Notes: a model not told the origin generated them from the sequence alone. Positions 1 to 9,441 are shown, counted from the stretch's first letter. The stretch: 21,895 bases of DNA from an uncultured Kiritimatiellota bacterium (GCA_934675625.1 CAKURH010000064.1:1-21895), one strand, 5' to 3'. Numbers and translations: made by a program.

Positions 1-58
1 ATTCCTTGCCCGCGCCCGCGCTTTAGGTTTTCTCGTAAGGTTTTTTCGCGCAGAGGTC

Positions 59-161
59 GCAGAGATTCGCATGTGCGCTCTGCCGACACGACACAGAAAG
101 GGGCTGTGGAAACGAGACCTTCGGGTTTCTCCAACCCCTGTTCATTTGGTTTTGCTTGAAC
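59..161 (+). promoter_or_regulatory. Structured leader upstream of the first beta-helix gene
   Basis: Three consecutive hairpins can be folded by eye. GCAGAG (59-64) pairs with CTCTGC (78-83), with an inner CGCA/TGCG stem. A nested stem spans 99-139: AGGGG/CCCCT outside, GGA/TCC in the middle, and GAGACC/GGTTTC capped by a TTCG tetraloop at 120-123. GTTCA (140-144) pairs with TGAAC (157-161). There is no T-run after the TTCG hairpin, so a classical terminator is not clear. It could be the end of an upstream transcript or a 5' UTR structure for the gene at 218. No TATAAT-type promoter was recognised between 1 and 217, and no gene was seen there. Confidence 0.4.
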
Positions 162-217
162 ATACCAGAAAACACAAAACACAGACGCAAACCACACACA
201 AACAACAGGAGTCAAAA

Positions 218-3200
218 ATGAAGACACCAAAATTCGCGAAAGCGATTGCGCTTTCCGCCGTGTTCGCCGGTGCAATGCATTCGCGCGCCGCAGATTCATC
301 CGTGCGCACAGAGGCAGCTCCCGTCACTGTTCGGGTCGTGGCCGACGAAGCCGATCGGATCGGCGAATGGGCCGAGGCCGAGACGGATGTGCAAGCGGCT
401 ATCACGGCGGCCGGCGAAGGCGGCGCGGTCTACTTTCGCGCGGGTGCTTATCGCCTCTCAAAGTCGTTGAGCCTGACGGCGGCGAACCAGAAGCTTGTCG
501 GCGAAAGCCGCACGGGAACGGTTCTCGACGGCGGTGACTCGGTGCGCATTCTCTCGACTGAGGGATTCGCCGCGCCGGAAATCAGCCACCTCACGTTTCG
601 GAACGGCGCGGCCGACGACAACGGCGGCGCCATCCTGTTTGCGACGGGGGCGGGCGCGTTTCGCGTCGAGGACTGCGATTTCCTGGACAATGCGGCGAGA
701 AATCGCGGCGGTGCCATCTACAGCCTACAGAACGAGGGCGGCGTGGTGACGAACTGCCTCTTTGCAGGCAACGCCGTGACGGAAACGGAGAACGGCGGTT
801 CCATGGGCGGCGGCGCCTACTATTCTCAACACGCGAGAGGCAGTTCCGACCTCTACACGACGGTGAGCGACTGCATCTTCTCCAACAACTGTGCGAAAGG
901 GGCGGCTCCGTTCGGCGGTGCGGTTCTCTTCCGCAACGCCGGACGGCTTGCGGGCTGCCTGTTCGTGACGAATGTGGCTGAGAACGTCAGCGGCTCCAGT
1001 CGCGGAGGAAGCGTCTTTCTCGGTTATGCCGGACAGATTGCCGACTGCACGTTCATGGGCTACGGCAAGGCCTCTTACGGGCAGATGGCGATTCTGGGAG
1101 GCGCAAGCGTCGTCACGAACTGCCAGTTCAGGGACGTCCGTGGCGGAAGCGGCTGCAATGGCCTCATCCATCTCGGTGGAGTGTCCAACGCGGTGGTCGC
1201 CTGCACCTTCACGGGGATTGACGCCGCAGACTATGTCATGGCGGAAAACACGCGCGGGACGCTTGTGCGCAACTGCCTTGCGGTCGGCAACACGGGCGGC
1301 ACCTTCGTGCGCGGACACAACGGTGGCACAACTGCCGACGCAACGCGCATCGAGCATTGCACGTTCGCCGGGAATGCCTCGGCGGTCAAGGCCGTGAACG
1401 GAACGGGCTCATTTTCGACCAATGTCTTCGTGAACTGCATTTTCGTTGGCAAGGGACCGACGGCGAACGGCGTGCATCACGTCGTCGTGACCAATTCGAT
1501 TGTCCCCGTCGCCACGGGCGGCTCGGACGACAGCGGCGTCATCGTGACGGCCAATCCGGGGCTTCGGTCGATTTCGCGCGGCGACTGTCGTCTCAAGGCC
1601 GATTCGCCCGGCGTCGATGCCGGCCTCGACCTCGGCTGGCAGGCGACGGGCTGCGACCTCGCGGGCGACGCGCGATTGGTCGGGACGGCGCCGGATCTGG
1701 GATGCTACGAGCGTCAGGCCGACGAAACGGATCCGCTCTATGCGGTGCGGGCCGTGCCGAGCGAAGCGGAAAAGACGGGTGCCTGGGCGGATGCCCACGT
1801 CGGAATCCAGGCGGCGATCGACGCCGCGCAGGATGACGACCTCGTTCTCGTCAAGGACGGCACCTATCGCCTGGCTGCGCCTGTCCGCGTCAGCAACCGC
1901 ACGTTGACGGTGACGGGCGAAAGCCGCGACGGCGCCGTGTTGGACGGGCAGGGGACTTCCCGCTGCCTGGAGGTGGAGGTCACGGCCGTCACGTCGGCAT
2001 CACCCGTGTTCGAGAACCTGACGCTCACGAACGGCTTTGCGGGCGCGGACGTCTCGGCGGGCAATCGCTATGGGCAGGGCGGCGCGGCTTGGCTGTCGTG
2101 CGACAATACCGCGAACCGCATCACGCTCCGCAACTGCCGCATCACCGGCTCGCGCACCGAACAGGTCTCCGGCACAAGCGACGAGAATGCGGCCGGTGGC
2201 GGCATCTACGCGGCGAACTACTGCACGCTGGAAGACTGTCTCGTCGACAACAACTGCGCGTCGAACGCCGTGGGTGGCGGTGTCCGTCTCGCGGGCGTGA
2301 CGGCAAGCGCACGCGGTGCGGGCCTTTTCGTGACGGGGTGCGTGATTTCAAACAACGTGTCTCGCGGCACCGGGGGCTCTGGCGGCGCGGGCGCGCACGG
2401 TGGCGGGGCGTTTGTCAAGAGAGACGCCTGGATCGAGAAAACGCTCTTTGTCGCGAACGCCGCGCGTCCCGACGCCTCGTCGAGCTATGGTGGCGGACTG
2501 ATGACGCGCAACGGCACGGTGACGATCAAGAACTGTCGGTTCGAGGCTCAGGAGGTCGCGAACTACGGCGTCGCGCTGAGGCTGGATTCGACGGCACAGG
2601 TCTCGGGCTGCAGTTTCCGGGAAGGTGCGTCCGGCAGCTACGGGACTGTCGTCGGCGGTTCGGCCCAGAGCCTTTTCGAGCGGTGCCGCTTTAGCTCGAA
2701 CCAGTCGCCGGCCTACTTCACGGAGGGCACGTCGCCTCTCTTCCGGAACTGCCTGTTTGCCGACGGAAACGACACGGCCATCCGGCTGTTCAGCGGCACG
2801 TCCGCATTCCGGGCCGAAAACTGCACGTTCGCCGGAAACAAGAGCGCGTTGACCGTACAGAAGGATTTCACGGCCGCCGCCGCCTTGGTCAACTGCCTCG
2901 TCTACGGCAACACGACGGACTTCGTTCGGGTGGACGGCGTGACGAGCGAGACGACGTTCGCGCTCACGAACTGCCTGGTCTCGGCCTATCCGAACGGCCA
3001 TTACACGGCGCAAGACTGCCTCGCCGGCGTCGCGCCCCGGTTCGTGTCGGCGCGGCGGGGCGACTATTCGCTCAAGGCGTCCTCACCGTGCCGCGAAAAG
3101 GCGCTGTCGCTTGACTGGATGGACGCCGACGCGACGGATCTCGCCGGAAACCCGCGCAGGCTCGACCTTTACGGGCGTCCGCTTGCGGAGAGCCCGTCGG

Positions 3201-3268
3201 CCTTGCCGGACATCGGATGCTTCGAGTGTCCGCTCAAGAAGGTGGGCGTGGCCCTGATCATTCGCTGA
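218..3268 (+). CDS. Secreted right-handed beta-helix protein with tandemly duplicated halves (choice-of-anchor Q type)
   Basis: The protein has 1016 residues. The ATG at 218 is chosen over an upstream in-frame ATG at 71 because AGGA lies just before it at about 207 and a signal peptide follows directly: MKTPKF, a hydrophobic stretch, then SRAADSS. The body is rich in short Gly/Asn/Cys repeats of the type N-C-x-F, GGGAxY and NN-x-A, typical of parallel beta-helix (pectate-lyase-like) proteins. The chain is an internal duplication. Half 1 (about 35-495) and half 2 (about 507-1007) both open with a V-R-A-V-P/A-D-E-A-like strand, an AI-AA helix, a G-x-YRL strand and a GES-R-G-VLDG motif. Both close with a DLAG...PD-GC-E motif like that of choice-of-anchor Q proteins. 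No catalytic residues can be assigned. A role in glycan binding or cleavage at the cell surface or outside is inferred. The next gene begins 16 bases downstream, so an operon is likely. Confidence 0.85.
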   Translation: MKTPKFAKAIALSAVFAGAMHSRAADSSVRTEAAPVTVRVVADEADRIGEWAEAETDVQAAITAAGEGGAVYFRAGAYRLSKSLSLTAANQKLVGESRTGTVLDGGDSVRILSTEGFAAPEISHLTFRNGAADDNGGAILFATGAGAFRVEDCDFLDNAARNRGGAIYSLQNEGGVVTNCLFAGNAVTETENGGSMGGGAYYSQHARGSSDLYTTVSDCIFSNNCAKGAAPFGGAVLFRNAGRLAGCLFVTNVAENVSGSSRGGSVFLGYAGQIADCTFMGYGKASYGQMAILGGASVVTNCQFRDVRGGSGCNGLIHLGGVSNAVVACTFTGIDAADYVMAENTRGTLVRNCLAVGNTGGTFVRGHNGGTTADATRIEHCTFAGNASAVKAVNGTGSFSTNVFVNCIFVGKGPTANGVHHVVVTNSIVPVATGGSDDSGVIVTANPGLRSISRGDCRLKADSPGVDAGLDLGWQATGCDLAGDARLVGTAPDLGCYERQADETDPLYAVRAVPSEAEKTGAWADAHVGIQAAIDAAQDDDLVLVKDGTYRLAAPVRVSNRTLTVTGESRDGAVLDGQGTSRCLEVEVTAVTSASPVFENLTLTNGFAGADVSAGNRYGQGGAAWLSCDNTANRITLRNCRITGSRTEQVSGTSDENAAGGGIYAANYCTLEDCLVDNNCASNAVGGGVRLAGVTASARGAGLFVTGCVISNNVSRGTGGSGGAGAHGGGAFVKRDAWIEKTLFVANAARPDASSSYGGGLMTRNGTVTIKNCRFEAQEVANYGVALRLDSTAQVSGCSFREGASGSYGTVVGGSAQSLFERCRFSSNQSPAYFTEGTSPLFRNCLFADGNDTAIRLFSGTSAFRAENCTFAGNKSALTVQKDFTAAAALVNCLVYGNTTDFVRVDGVTSETTFALTNCLVSAYPNGHYTAQDCLAGVAPRFVSARRGDYSLKASSPCREKALSLDWMDADATDLAGNPRRLDLYGRPLAESPSALPDIGCFECPLKKVGVALIIR

Positions 3269-3284
3269 CCATGAGGCCGAGACC

Positions 3285-5252
3285 ATGAAGAAGACGGTTG
3301 TTTTCGCCTTTACCTGGGGCCTTTTCGTCGGCCTTGCGTCCGCCGCCGCCCCCGCCTGTCGACAACTGGAGGCGGGGCTTCCCCACGAGGTCATCCTACC
3401 GTTTCCGCAGGGGCTTCCGAAAACGGTGCGCGTTCTGCCGCTCTCTTTCGTAGGAGACGTGGCCTACGAGACGAATGCCGTGCGCCTCTGCCTGAAAGAG
3501 CCCGTGCGGCTTCGTGTTGACTTCGGCGGGGAAGCGCCGTCGCAGACAATCTTCGTGCGTCCGCGCGACATGGTTGAGCCGCGTCCGACAGACCTCTACT
3601 TCGGCCCCGGCACGCATCAGGCGGGCGAGATCGTCCCGAAAGCCGGTACGCGCGTGATCCTGGCACGCGGCGCCGTCGTCCGCGGGACAATCCGCGTCCG
3701 GCGGGCGGATGGGGTGTCGGTTGTCGGCGGCGGCATTCTGGATGCGACGGACAGCGGAGCGGACGCGGCGTTGACCGTCGAGGATTCGTCCGATGTGCAG
3801 GTGTCCGGCATTCAGGTCTTCAGTCCGTCCCGTTCGGGCAGCGTGGGACTCTCGCTGTCGGATGTCTCGCAGGTCGCCGTGCGGGGCGTGTTCGTGCAGG
3901 CGACGGGCGAGGCCATCCGTCTCGCGGGCGGGCGCGTGCGCAACGTGACGGTCGCAGATGTCGACCTTGACTGCGGCGGAACGAACGTGTCGGTCGTCGC
4001 GACCGGCGCGAACGCCGACGTGCGGGGCGTGTCCGTCCAGAGCTGTCGCCTCTGGGATGCGTTGGGGCTTCCGGTCTCGATCAATGCCGCCGACGCCGAT
4101 GTCCGAACCCTGACGTTCTCGGATTTTGAGCTGGACGTGAAGCCCTATTCGGGACGCGCGGAACTGCCGCTCTTTGCGGTTGCGGCACGCAAGCCGGAAA
4201 TCGCGTTTCGCCGCTTTCGCCTGCTGGGGGACAAGTTGCCGCCGGTTGCCGCTGTCGAGAGTCAACTTCCGGGCACGGTTGTCGCGGAGGATCTTCCGGC
4301 GTTTGCGCTTCGGTCGGCGGGGGCGGGCGCCGTTCGGGTGCTGCATCCGCGCGCGTACGTCAAGGTCGTCACGAGCAACGTGAAGTGTCCCGCGCCGTGG
4401 GACACGACGCCGCAGCACCACTGGACGGCGCGTTCGCCGCGCCTGTTCGCGCAGTGGCGGGCGATGCAGCCCGACATTCTCAGCCTTCAGGAGCCGGTGA
4501 AAGCCTATCTGGACGAGATTGCGGCAACGTTCCCCGAACTGGCGCGGGTGGGCGTAGCCCGCGAGGACGGGCGGGAAGAGGGCGAGTTCGGTCCCGTGCT
4601 CTGGCGGCGCGACCGCTTCGACTGCGTGAGGCACGGCACGTTCTGGCTGTCCGAGACGTCCGAGACGGCCGGCAGCAAGTATCCGGGCGCGAACCATCCG
4701 CGCATCTGCACATTCGCCTATCTGCACGAGCGCGTGACGGGACGGCTGCTTGCCGTCTACAACACGCACACGTCCTATGTCTCGGATGACATCTGCCGCG
4801 CGCAGCTCGGAATCATCGTTCGCCACATGGCGGCGCATGCGCCCGAAGGGGCCGTTCGCATCCTGACGGGCGACCTCAATTTCGAGGCCGGTCGCCGGGC
4901 GCTTGCGCCGCTGGCGTCCGCAGGGCTCGTCAACGCCGATGACGTGTGCGCCGTGCCGCTCGACGGCCTCTGGAATTCGGCGACGCTCTACCGGTTCTAT
5001 CCGCGCTCGTTTCCGGCGGAAGGCGTCCGCCGCCGACTGGCGGTCGTCGGGGGCGACCTTGCGTCCGTCAAGGCCGCCTTGCCCGATCTCGGCAGCCGAA
5101 TCGACCACATCTTCCTGTCGCCGGGCGTCACCGTGACGGCCTGTGGCGTCGACGACACGAACGACGGCGGCTGGTATCCCTCCGACCACATGCCCAAGTT
5201 CGCCGTGCTGGATCTTGGCGTCGGCGGCGATTCTGTGGTGCGCAGGAATTGA
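3285..5252 (+). CDS. Secreted fusion of a beta-helix (GH28/pectinase-like) domain and an endonuclease/exonuclease/phosphatase domain
   Basis: The protein has 655 residues. The start at 3285 has GAGG at 3273-3276 and a clear signal peptide (MKKTVVFAFTWGLFVGLASA, then AAP). Residues about 100-330 look like a right-handed beta-helix. They begin with the YFGPGTHQAGEI and GTRVILARGAVVRGTI pattern seen at the front of GH28-type proteins, but the family's catalytic NTD, DD, GHG and RIK motifs are not visible. Residues about 358-650 are an EEP-superfamily metal-dependent phosphoesterase domain with all the expected motifs: TSNVK (about 362), LSLQEP (about 400), YNTHTS (about 491), GDLNF (about 528), RIDHIF (about 605) and SDHMP (about 633). 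The EEP active site therefore looks intact and the enzyme should be exported. Substrate is unknown: phosphodiester-bearing glycan, extracellular nucleic acid or a sugar phosphate are all possible. It sits between a beta-helix protein and rhamnosidase-type genes. Confidence 0.85.
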   Translation: MKKTVVFAFTWGLFVGLASAAAPACRQLEAGLPHEVILPFPQGLPKTVRVLPLSFVGDVAYETNAVRLCLKEPVRLRVDFGGEAPSQTIFVRPRDMVEPRPTDLYFGPGTHQAGEIVPKAGTRVILARGAVVRGTIRVRRADGVSVVGGGILDATDSGADAALTVEDSSDVQVSGIQVFSPSRSGSVGLSLSDVSQVAVRGVFVQATGEAIRLAGGRVRNVTVADVDLDCGGTNVSVVATGANADVRGVSVQSCRLWDALGLPVSINAADADVRTLTFSDFELDVKPYSGRAELPLFAVAARKPEIAFRRFRLLGDKLPPVAAVESQLPGTVVAEDLPAFALRSAGAGAVRVLHPRAYVKVVTSNVKCPAPWDTTPQHHWTARSPRLFAQWRAMQPDILSLQEPVKAYLDEIAATFPELARVGVAREDGREEGEFGPVLWRRDRFDCVRHGTFWLSETSETAGSKYPGANHPRICTFAYLHERVTGRLLAVYNTHTSYVSDDICRAQLGIIVRHMAAHAPEGAVRILTGDLNFEAGRRALAPLASAGLVNADDVCAVPLDGLWNSATLYRFYPRSFPAEGVRRRLAVVGGDLASVKAALPDLGSRIDHIFLSPGVTVTACGVDDTNDGGWYPSDHMPKFAVLDLGVGGDSVVRRN

Positions 5253-5301
5253 GCGTTGCGTAAAATAGAAGCACATCGTGCGCCAAAAATAAGAAACTTT
5301 T

Positions 5302-5316
5302 TGATATAATTCACGT
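5302..5316 (+). promoter_or_regulatory. Extended -10 promoter giving a probable leaderless transcript
   Basis: TGA at 5302-5304 followed by TATAAT at 5305-5310 forms a perfect extended -10 element in a short AT-rich gap (5253-5316). The hexamer ends six bases before the ATG at 5317, so a normal transcription start would fall at or next to the start codon. No TTGACA-like -35 is seen 16-18 bases upstream. Confidence 0.65.
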
Positions 5317-8300
5317 ATGCGAAAAATCCTCATGACACTTGCGGCTCTGACGCTGGCGGCGGCCACGGCAGAGGCAACCTATTCGGTGGGCGACCTGAAG
5401 CGCTGTCAGACGACGGCGGGCGGCTATGCCTTTGCGAACGGCGGCACGGCCGCGTTCAAGGTGGCGGACGCGAACGGGCCCTGCGAAATCACGTATCGCT
5501 TCCGGGTGACGGAACGTCTGCAGAACAAGTCGGGGTATGCGCTCATGCTGACGCTGGAGAGCGGCGACACGCGCGCGCTCGTCTCGATGCGCGATGCGAA
5601 GGTCTGCGAATCGTACTTCTACCGCCACGGCAAGAAATGCGGCGGGCCGCGCTACACGGGCAATGCGGCGCATACGGATGGCGCGTGGCACGAACTGAAG
5701 GTGTCGGTCCTGCCGAAGAACCTCGTGGTCACGCTGGACGGGCGCGAGATCGCGAACGGGCAGCATCCCGGCCTCTGCCCGGTCACGTCGTTCAGCCTGC
5801 GCGCCTATGGGGTCGTGGCCGAGGTGGCCGACCTCGCCCATGCGACCGTTCGGCTGAAGCAGCCGAAGACTGTCCGTGAACCGACCCTTTCGCTGGACGA
5901 CGTGCCGCCGGAGCAGTCGGAGCTGGCGTTGACGAACGCGCTTTCGTCGCAGGTCGGCGGCCTCATGTTCTGGGCGCGGGCGAAGACGAAAGACGGGCCG
6001 CTCTTCAGCCTGAAGCGCGGTGCGAAGGAAGTCGTCCGGGCCAGCCTGAACCAGAATCCCGATGCGCGCGCGAGCATCTGGGTGGCGCGGACGGACGACC
6101 CGCGCGGCCTCAACTACAACCGCTCGTACGTCGGGCGGAGCGGCGACTGGGTGCTCGTCACGCTGACCTGGAACGCGGACGGCGAGGCGCGCTACTTCAT
6201 CAACACGCTTCCGTACTGGGTCTGCTTCAACCCCGGCCAGCGAAGTCCCGCGTTCCTTCACGCCGACGTGGACGGCATCGACCGGATCGCCTTCCCGAAG
6301 GGACAGGCGCGCACGTGCGAGATCCGCCGTCTGCGCATTTTCCACCGCACGCTGACCAACACGGAGGTCTGGAACGAGTATCGCCGTTTCATGCCGGTCG
6401 ATCTCGTGATGAACGAGTCGGTCGTCGATGCGGAAAAGCCCGTCGAGGTCGCTGTCCAGATGGCGCCGGGCGGCTATTACACGAAACCGTGCCCGGTGCA
6501 GCTTGACGCCTTCGAGGAGGCGACGGTCGACGTCGATCTCGCGGTCTTTGACGCGAACGGCGTCCGGATGACGGGTGCGTCGCGGCACGTCGCCGTGAAC
6601 GCCCCGGTCGATGTCCATGTGCCGGCATTTGCCTATCCGAAGGGGAACTACCGGCTGCAGGTGACGGTGAACGGCTTCTACACGCGGACGCTGGGCTTCA
6701 CGGCCTACACGTCCGACTACCGGCCTGATGTCTCCGACGGAGACTATGTGCGCGGCGAACTCATCTACGAGCGCTATCCGCACGCGGACGATGCGGACAT
6801 CCTGCGGCAGGGCGCCGTCCAGATGCGCCACACGGCGATTGGCGACTACATCGAGACGGGCGACGACCAGACCGACCGCATTTCCTTCGAGGTCGGCTTT
6901 CCGGCGGACGTGAGCGGCGAGCCTGTCGTCCTGGAGATCGAATGGCCGGACGACAGGGATCGCCTCGCGGGCTTCTACATGTACGCGCCGTGCGGCGCCA
7001 ACCGCGACTACCTCCAGCAGGCGATCTCGTCGGGCTATGAGATTCCGCTTTCCGGGAAGATGCAGAAGCAGACGGCCCTCTTCTGGCCGGGGTACACCAA
7101 CTATCTTTTCGAGGCGCGCACGCTCGCGCCGAAGATGCCGGCGGCGGTTCGCGCGCTGCGCGTCTACCGCATCAAGGACGGTCGGCTGCCCGCGAATGAC
7201 GTCCAGACGCCCGACGGTCTGCCGGGACGGCATTTCGGCTTCTACGACGAGGACCAGACTTTCCTCAACAACCTCAACGCCCATGCGGCGAGCAAGGGAG
7301 CGCCCTGCGCCGCGCGGACGAACGCGCGCTTCCCGTGCGCCGTCGCCCGGCAGAACTTCGAGCTCTTCCGCTACTTCGACTACATCGGCATGGACACCGT
7401 CTCCGAGCCCGTGTGGCGCTACCACATCACCTATTTTCCTCTGGAAGGGCAGACCGGCAACCATCTGTGGCCCGGCGGGTCGCTCGGCTGGGTCTGGAAG
7501 GAATGCGCGAAGCAGAACAAGCGCTTCATCGCCTCGCTCAACTACGGCAACCTGCCCGACGTCAAGTTTGCGGAGCAGATTGACGGCGACTACCTCGCGC
7601 AGGGCATGGAGATGCTCGACCGCAACGGCGACCCGGTGCCGGGTTATCTGGAGGGCAAGCGGACGGCGAACCCGTGCCATCCGAAGTGCGTGTCGCTCTT
7701 CCTTGACTACCTGCGCAATCCCGTCCGAAGCTACGCCGATTCGGGACTGGCGGGCATCCAGTACGAGATCACGACCTGGGGGACGTGGAAGTCCCTGGAG
7801 AACGGCTACGACGACTTCACGACCGGCAAGTTTGCGAAGGACACGGGGCTTGGCGTGCCCGCGAAGCTCGAAGACCGCTATGCGGAGCTGACCGGCACCA
7901 AGCGCGCGGCGTGGCTGACCTGGCGCGCCGAGCAGGTCACGGCACTCGTGCGGGCCGTTCGCGGGATGCTTGACGAAATCAATCCCGCGCTGGTGCTGGA
8001 GCTGATCGTCCCCGCCGACAAGGAGGAACGCTACGTGCAGCGGGGAATCGACGTCGAGGCGATCAAGCGCATCCCGAACGTCGTCTTCTGCGTCAACCGC
8101 ACGCCGACGCAGGCGCGGCACGACATGCACTGGTCACGCGAGGAGACGACGCTGAACGAAGACCTGTACGACTTCACGAAGGCCGATGTCGCCGATCTTG
8201 CGGTCAACGGCGCCGTCGCGTCCGTCCGCAGCGCCTACGCCTATTTCGAGACGTTCGTCAAGTCACTCAAGGAAAAGCCCTACAACTGCTATTTCGAGAA

Positions 8301-9441
8301 TGCCGACGCCAAGCCGTGGGGACGGCACTATCTGCGCGAAGCCGCGTTTTCGCTTGCGGCCTACGACATGCTGGAGTACACGAGCGGCGCGCAGCCCCTC
8401 CCGTCCGTCGCCCGCGAGGCCGAGACGCGCGAGTTCGCCAAGGCGTTCAGGTTCCTGCCCGCCCAGCCGTTCCTGACGGTTGCGGGGCTGCGTGACCCGG
8501 TGACGATGCGCTACCTGAAGACGAAGAACGGTACCTACTGGTATGCGGTCAACGTCTTCCATGCGCCTGTCACGGTCAAGGCCGACCTTGGCGGACTCTT
8601 CCGCACGGAGTTGGCCCTGAAGCCCTACGAAGTCCGAAGCGGCCTTGTCAGGGATCGCGCCGTTGACGTGAAGGGGCTTGAACTCGTCTCGGTCGATCCC
8701 GAAGCCGTTCGGTTCTACGAAAGGCGTCTCACGGACTTGGAGGCCTGCGCGAAAAGCCTGTCGGCCGCCGGAATCGAGGTCGGGGAGGAGCGTGCGCTGC
8801 TCGCGCGGATTCGTGGCCTCATGAAGCGAAACGTTTGGGGCGAGGTCTACCGCCTGTCGTATTCGCGGTGCATGAACCAGATGCTGAAGAAAGGGGACAA
8901 CATCCAGAACGTCCTTGCCGAACAGGACATGGCGAAGGCGGGGGGCTGGCGGGTGAACTGCGGCTCGAACGCCTACACGACGACGCCAGACGGGCGGCTC
9001 TTCATTCCCGATCGCCGGTTCGACGGACGCTACGGCTACGTGGGCACGGGCGATCATCACTGCGCAAGCCGGGACGTGACCGGCATTTACGGCACGGACG
9101 TGCCCGACGTCTTCAAGACGGAGGCGTATTGGCTCGGCACCTACCGGTTCAGGGTTCCCGCCGGCAAGTACCGCGTGGTCATCCACATGAAATACGGCTT
9201 TGAGCGTGGTTTTCAGGGCGAGAATCCGCTCGTCTCGTCCGTTGCCGTCAACGGGCGGACGTTCTGGGACAAGGTGGACTTCCGAAAGGCGCAGGGCGGC
9301 GACTTCCGCAAGGCCTGTCGGCTCGTTGCCGACGGCATTGAGCCGAACGCAAGGGGCGAGATCGAGATTGAGTGGCATCCCGGCGAGAAGACGCATCCGT
9401 CCGTTCCGCTCGCCAACGCCATCGAGGTATTGCCGTTATGA
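5317..9441 (+). CDS. Large secreted LamG-like/TIM-barrel-like/malectin protein, candidate glycoside hydrolase
   Basis: The protein has 1374 residues and a type I signal peptide (MRKILMTLAALTLAAATAEA, then TYS). Visible regions in order: a concanavalin/LamG-like beta-sandwich at about 24-185; a second LamG-type domain at about 210-355 (WVLVTLTWN, then RRLRIFHRTLTNTEV); beta-rich linkers at about 360-620; a central region at about 635-1060 that reads like a TIM-barrel glycosidase; and a C-terminal malectin-like carbohydrate-binding domain at about 1208-1374 (WRVNCGSNAY, FIPDRRFDGRYGYVGT, LANAIEVLPL). The central region contains GMDTVSEPVWRYHITYF, GIQYEITTWGTW, YDDFTTGKF, WLTWRAEQVT and CYFENADAKPWGRHY, reminiscent of GH10-like/GH42-like clans, but I cannot name a family. 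Candidate acids are the Glu residues in QYEITTW and YFENAD. Its stop overlaps the next start (ATGA), so it is co-translated with two rhamnosidase-type enzymes. Confidence 0.8.
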   Translation: MRKILMTLAALTLAAATAEATYSVGDLKRCQTTAGGYAFANGGTAAFKVADANGPCEITYRFRVTERLQNKSGYALMLTLESGDTRALVSMRDAKVCESYFYRHGKKCGGPRYTGNAAHTDGAWHELKVSVLPKNLVVTLDGREIANGQHPGLCPVTSFSLRAYGVVAEVADLAHATVRLKQPKTVREPTLSLDDVPPEQSELALTNALSSQVGGLMFWARAKTKDGPLFSLKRGAKEVVRASLNQNPDARASIWVARTDDPRGLNYNRSYVGRSGDWVLVTLTWNADGEARYFINTLPYWVCFNPGQRSPAFLHADVDGIDRIAFPKGQARTCEIRRLRIFHRTLTNTEVWNEYRRFMPVDLVMNESVVDAEKPVEVAVQMAPGGYYTKPCPVQLDAFEEATVDVDLAVFDANGVRMTGASRHVAVNAPVDVHVPAFAYPKGNYRLQVTVNGFYTRTLGFTAYTSDYRPDVSDGDYVRGELIYERYPHADDADILRQGAVQMRHTAIGDYIETGDDQTDRISFEVGFPADVSGEPVVLEIEWPDDRDRLAGFYMYAPCGANRDYLQQAISSGYEIPLSGKMQKQTALFWPGYTNYLFEARTLAPKMPAAVRALRVYRIKDGRLPANDVQTPDGLPGRHFGFYDEDQTFLNNLNAHAASKGAPCAARTNARFPCAVARQNFELFRYFDYIGMDTVSEPVWRYHITYFPLEGQTGNHLWPGGSLGWVWKECAKQNKRFIASLNYGNLPDVKFAEQIDGDYLAQGMEMLDRNGDPVPGYLEGKRTANPCHPKCVSLFLDYLRNPVRSYADSGLAGIQYEITTWGTWKSLENGYDDFTTGKFAKDTGLGVPAKLEDRYAELTGTKRAAWLTWRAEQVTALVRAVRGMLDEINPALVLELIVPADKEERYVQRGIDVEAIKRIPNVVFCVNRTPTQARHDMHWSREETTLNEDLYDFTKADVADLAVNGAVASVRSAYAYFETFVKSLKEKPYNCYFENADAKPWGRHYLREAAFSLAAYDMLEYTSGAQPLPSVAREAETREFAKAFRFLPAQPFLTVAGLRDPVTMRYLKTKNGTYWYAVNVFHAPVTVKADLGGLFRTELALKPYEVRSGLVRDRAVDVKGLELVSVDPEAVRFYERRLTDLEACAKSLSAAGIEVGEERALLARIRGLMKRNVWGEVYRLSYSRCMNQMLKKGDNIQNVLAEQDMAKAGGWRVNCGSNAYTTTPDGRLFIPDRRFDGRYGYVGTGDHHCASRDVTGIYGTDVPDVFKTEAYWLGTYRFRVPAGKYRVVIHMKYGFERGFQGENPLVSSVAVNGRTFWDKVDFRKAQGGDFRKACRLVADGIEPNARGEIEIEWHPGEKTHPSVPLANAIEVLPL

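Noticed and set aside
71..217. In-frame ATG at 71 extending the first beta-helix protein by 49 residues
   Set aside because: It would place the structured leader and a ribosome binding site inside the gene and bury a good signal peptide that starts at 218.
3396..5366. 656-codon open frame on the minus strand opposite the beta-helix/EEP gene
   Set aside because: Arg/His/Ala-rich antisense product typical of high-GC DNA; the plus frame has signal peptide and full EEP motifs.
5311..8130. 939-codon open frame on the minus strand
   Set aside because: Low-complexity Arg/Val/Asp-rich shadow of the LamG/malectin gene with no family motif.
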